From: B1 sp964443415
GTDB taxonomy: Bacteria; Bacteroidota; Bacteroidia; UKL13-3
Assembly (NCBI GenBank): GCA_964443415.1
Contig: CAYUDC010000105.1
Coordinates: forward strand, 1-9,568
DNA length: 9,568 bases
Direction of reading: 5' to 3'
A program made the position numbers and the translations under genes. Positions within the stretch are counted from its first letter, which is position 1, and each line of letters starts with the position of its first letter. Of this stretch, positions 8,042 to 9,568 are shown piece by piece. Below the pieces are notes generated by a model, which was not told where the DNA came from, ran no database searches, and saw only the letters and a program-made list of their open reading frames with translations.

Positions 8042-9058
8042 TTATTTTTTTTGTTCGATGGCTTGTTCCCATTTCCAAGCGCTGCTCATGCATTCTTCGA
8101 GGCTTCTTTGCGTGCGCCAGCCAAGTTCGTTGGCAGCTTTATCGCAAGAGGCATACACTTGTACCACATCACCTGCTCTTCTTTCGCCAATGTGGTAATT
8201 GAGTTTTACGCCACTTACTTTTTCAAAAGTTTGGATTACCTCTAGCACAGAATTGCCTCTGCCAGTGCCCAGGTTAAATACCGAGAAGCCAGATTGATAT
8301 TTCTTTTTGGCTAAATAGTCAATGGCTGCCACATGGGCTTTGGCTAGGTCTACCACATGAATATAATCTCTGATATTGGTGCCATCTGGAGTGGGGTAAT
8401 CGTTTCCAAAAACGGTGAGTTTTTCTCTTTTGCCAATGGCAGTTTGGGTGATAAATGGAACTAAATTGGTGGGAACACCTAAGGGTAATTCGCCAATGAG
8501 GGCAGATTCATGCGCCCCAACCGGATTAAAATAGCGAAGGCTTACCACTTTTAATTCAGAGATATTGGAGTAGTCTCTTAATACTTCTTCGCAAATTTGT
8601 TTGGTATTGCCATAGGGAGAGTTAGCCACAGGGATGGGCGCATCTTCACCTACAGGAGGGTTTGCCTCTCCATACACTGTGCAAGACGAAGAGAACACTA
8701 TTTGTTTGATGCCGGCAGCTTCCATGGCGTAAAGCAAGTTTACGGTGCCACCTACATTGTTTTCGTAATATTTTAAAGGGTTGGCCACACTTTCTCCAAC
8801 GGCTTTGTTGGCTGCAAAATGTATGACTGCATCAATGCCTTGTTGCTCTTTTAAAAATTGGGTTAAGGCAGCCTTGTCTCTAATATCTACCTTGCCAAAA
8901 GTTAGGTCTTTCCCCGTAATTTTTTTGATATTGTCTAATACTTCGGGAGAGGAGTTGTCGAAGTTGTCTAAGGCAACCACCTCATATCCGGCTTGCTGAA
9001 GCTCTACTACCGTATGGGAACCAATATAGCCTGTTCCGCCTGTTACGAGAATTTTCAT
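8042..9058 (-). CDS. galE: UDP-glucose 4-epimerase
   Basis: This NAD-dependent cytoplasmic epimerase interconverts UDP-glucose and UDP-galactose for the Leloir pathway and for surface glycans. With the ATG at 9058 the protein is 338 residues, the same length as E. coli GalE. The Rossmann motif GGTGYIG is at residues 7-13, with FAANKAVGES at 81-90. The catalytic serine lies in SSSCTVYG (Ser125), and Tyr149 and Lys153 form YxxxK. RYFNPVGAH (175-183) and RDYIHVVDLA (230-239) are typical. I prefer this start over an in-frame TTG at 9085, which adds nine residues before the usual MKILVTGG and overlaps the likely promoter. Val301 aligns with E. coli Tyr299, the residue that limits substrate size, so N-acetylated UDP-sugars may also be accepted. 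rfbB follows after 17 bases. The gene ends in an A8 run (CAA AAA AAA TAA). Confidence 0.96.
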   Translation of the reverse strand: MKILVTGGTGYIGSHTVVELQQAGYEVVALDNFDNSSPEVLDNIKKITGKDLTFGKVDIRDKAALTQFLKEQQGIDAVIHFAANKAVGESVANPLKYYENNVGGTVNLLYAMEAAGIKQIVFSSSCTVYGEANPPVGEDAPIPVANSPYGNTKQICEEVLRDYSNISELKVVSLRYFNPVGAHESALIGELPLGVPTNLVPFITQTAIGKREKLTVFGNDYPTPDGTNIRDYIHVVDLAKAHVAAIDYLAKKKYQSGFSVFNLGTGRGNSVLEVIQTFEKVSGVKLNYHIGERRAGDVVQVYASCDKAANELGWRTQRSLEECMSSAWKWEQAIEQKK

Positions 9059-9065
9059 AGGTGCT

Positions 9066-9093
9066 AACTTATTAATTGGTTGCAAAATAAGTT
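9066..9093 (-). promoter_or_regulatory. Inverted repeat upstream of galE, possible operator or leader hairpin
   Basis: AACTTATT (9066-9073) and AATAAGTT (9086-9093) are perfect reverse complements separated by 12 bases, and they end 7 bases before the galE ATG. On the - strand TTATTTTG (9083-9090) is one mismatch from the Bacteroidota -7 element TAnnTTTG, but I find no well-spaced TTTG upstream (the nearest is 26 bases away). The repeat could be a dimeric-regulator site over the galE promoter or an AT-rich leader hairpin. A T tract follows it on the + strand, so a terminator for antisense transcription is another reading. Confidence 0.35.
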
Positions 9094-9121
9094 TTTTTCT
9101 TTGATTAGAATACGAGCAAAA

Positions 9122-9568
9122 TCATAATTTAACACCCAGCCTAATAGGGAAAAATAGCACTTCTTGTGTGATAGAAAATCCTACTTGCCCGTAAAATATC
9201 GTATTTTTTTTATTGGTGTAGGATAATCCCCCAGCTAATTCAAAGTATGGCGTGATGGTTCCACCCTCATATTGGTTAAAAATATGAGAGACTCCAATTT
9301 TTAAGTCATTGTGCAGCCGCCATGGTTTTTTTAGGTAAAATGTCATGACATTTAGATTAGCTAAGTATCCACGGATTGACCCAAATTGCAGATAACCTGC
9401 GTTAATTCCTAGTAAAGCCCAGTCCTTTATTTGGTATCCAGTTTCCCAGTTTAAGTTTATACCATGGGCATTGTCGGGCAACTTATACCCTAACCAACCT
9501 GAGTCAACATCATACTGAACCATGGTAAATTGATTCCTTAAATATCCTAATTCTAGCTTATTATAGAA
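9122..9568 (-). CDS. Probable outer-membrane beta-barrel protein, C-terminal part
   Basis: The reading frame stays open to the right edge, so 148 C-terminal residues are visible and the start lies outside the window. The ATG at 9523 is internal. The preceding 15 codons (FYNKLELGYLRNQFT) continue the same strand-like pattern. The protein is a series of short stretches with alternating hydrophobic and polar residues, rich in Gly and aromatics and separated by polar turns: GINLNWETGYQI, ALLGINAGYLQF, LANLNVMTFYLK, DLKIGVSHIF, ITPYFELAGGLSYT, TIFYGQVGFSIT and the end segment VLFFPIRLGVKL. This is the look of an outer-membrane beta-barrel, as in many Bacteroidota outer-membrane proteins, but I cannot assign a family or substrate. 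galE starts 63 bases downstream on the same strand. With no clear terminator between them, read-through into galE is possible. Confidence 0.7.
   Translation of the reverse strand, partial: FYNKLELGYLRNQFTMVQYDVDSGWLGYKLPDNAHGINLNWETGYQIKDWALLGINAGYLQFGSIRGYLANLNVMTFYLKKPWRLHNDLKIGVSHIFNQYEGGTITPYFELAGGLSYTNKKNTIFYGQVGFSITQEVLFFPIRLGVKL

Noticed and set aside
8045..8052. Run of eight T at the end of galE as a terminator tract
   Set aside because: On the galE strand it is an A8 run encoding the Gln-Lys-Lys tail. No hairpin adjoins it and rfbB begins 17 bases later, so the operon continues.
9059..9085. Upstream in-frame start (TTG at 9085) for galE, adding nine residues
   Set aside because: The added residues precede the conserved N-terminus MKILVTGG, the codon is TTG, and it lies in the probable promoter and inverted repeat. 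ATG at 9058 gives the standard 338-residue length.
9521..9523. ATG at 9523 as the start of the beta-barrel gene
   Set aside because: The frame is open to the window edge with strand-like residues before this Met, and no signal peptide follows it.

Overview
The window looks like a chromosomal segment of a Bacteroidota bacterium. The evidence is its moderate AT richness (roughly 40% GC by hand counts of sample lines), the lack of clear Shine-Dalgarno sequences, a TTTG-N18-TAnnTTTG promoter of the Bacteroidota type at 3118-3147, and a signal peptide followed by a DUF4369-like domain, which is typical of that phylum. The genus cannot be named from the sequence. I see no tRNA, rRNA, CRISPR array, insertion sequence or phage gene, and no gene-free stretch longer than about 65 bases.

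Left half, + strand (1-6956): two very large WG-repeat proteins lie in tandem. The first enters from beyond the left edge and lacks about 200 N-terminal residues relative to the second. The second is complete (1261 residues) and reads: signal peptide, DUF4369-like beta domain, helical linker, about 630 residues of degenerate WG repeats, and a conserved C-terminal module around a CVKPDRLF motif. The two align along their shared length and are probably an old tandem duplication. Their biochemical role is unknown; the second is predicted to be exported. The second gene has its own good promoter candidate between the two.

Right half, - strand (6969-9568): in transcription order there is the C-terminal part of a probable outer-membrane beta-barrel protein (cut by the right edge), galE (UDP-glucose 4-epimerase) and rfbB/rmlB (dTDP-glucose 4,6-dehydratase). 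galE and rfbB are 17 bases apart and probably cotranscribed. They supply UDP-galactose-type and dTDP-4-keto-6-deoxyglucose precursors for surface polysaccharide or lipopolysaccharide. The other dTDP-rhamnose genes (rfbA, rfbC, rfbD) are not visible here.

The two halves converge at 6957-6968, where a perfect 10-bp hairpin with a 4-base loop overlaps the stop codon of the second WG gene and probably ends transcription. A perfect 8-bp inverted repeat with a 12-bp spacer lies just upstream of galE and is a candidate operator or leader structure.

The parts least explained by known biology are the tandem giant WG-repeat proteins and their shared C-terminal module. Nothing in the window amounts to a demonstrable new system.
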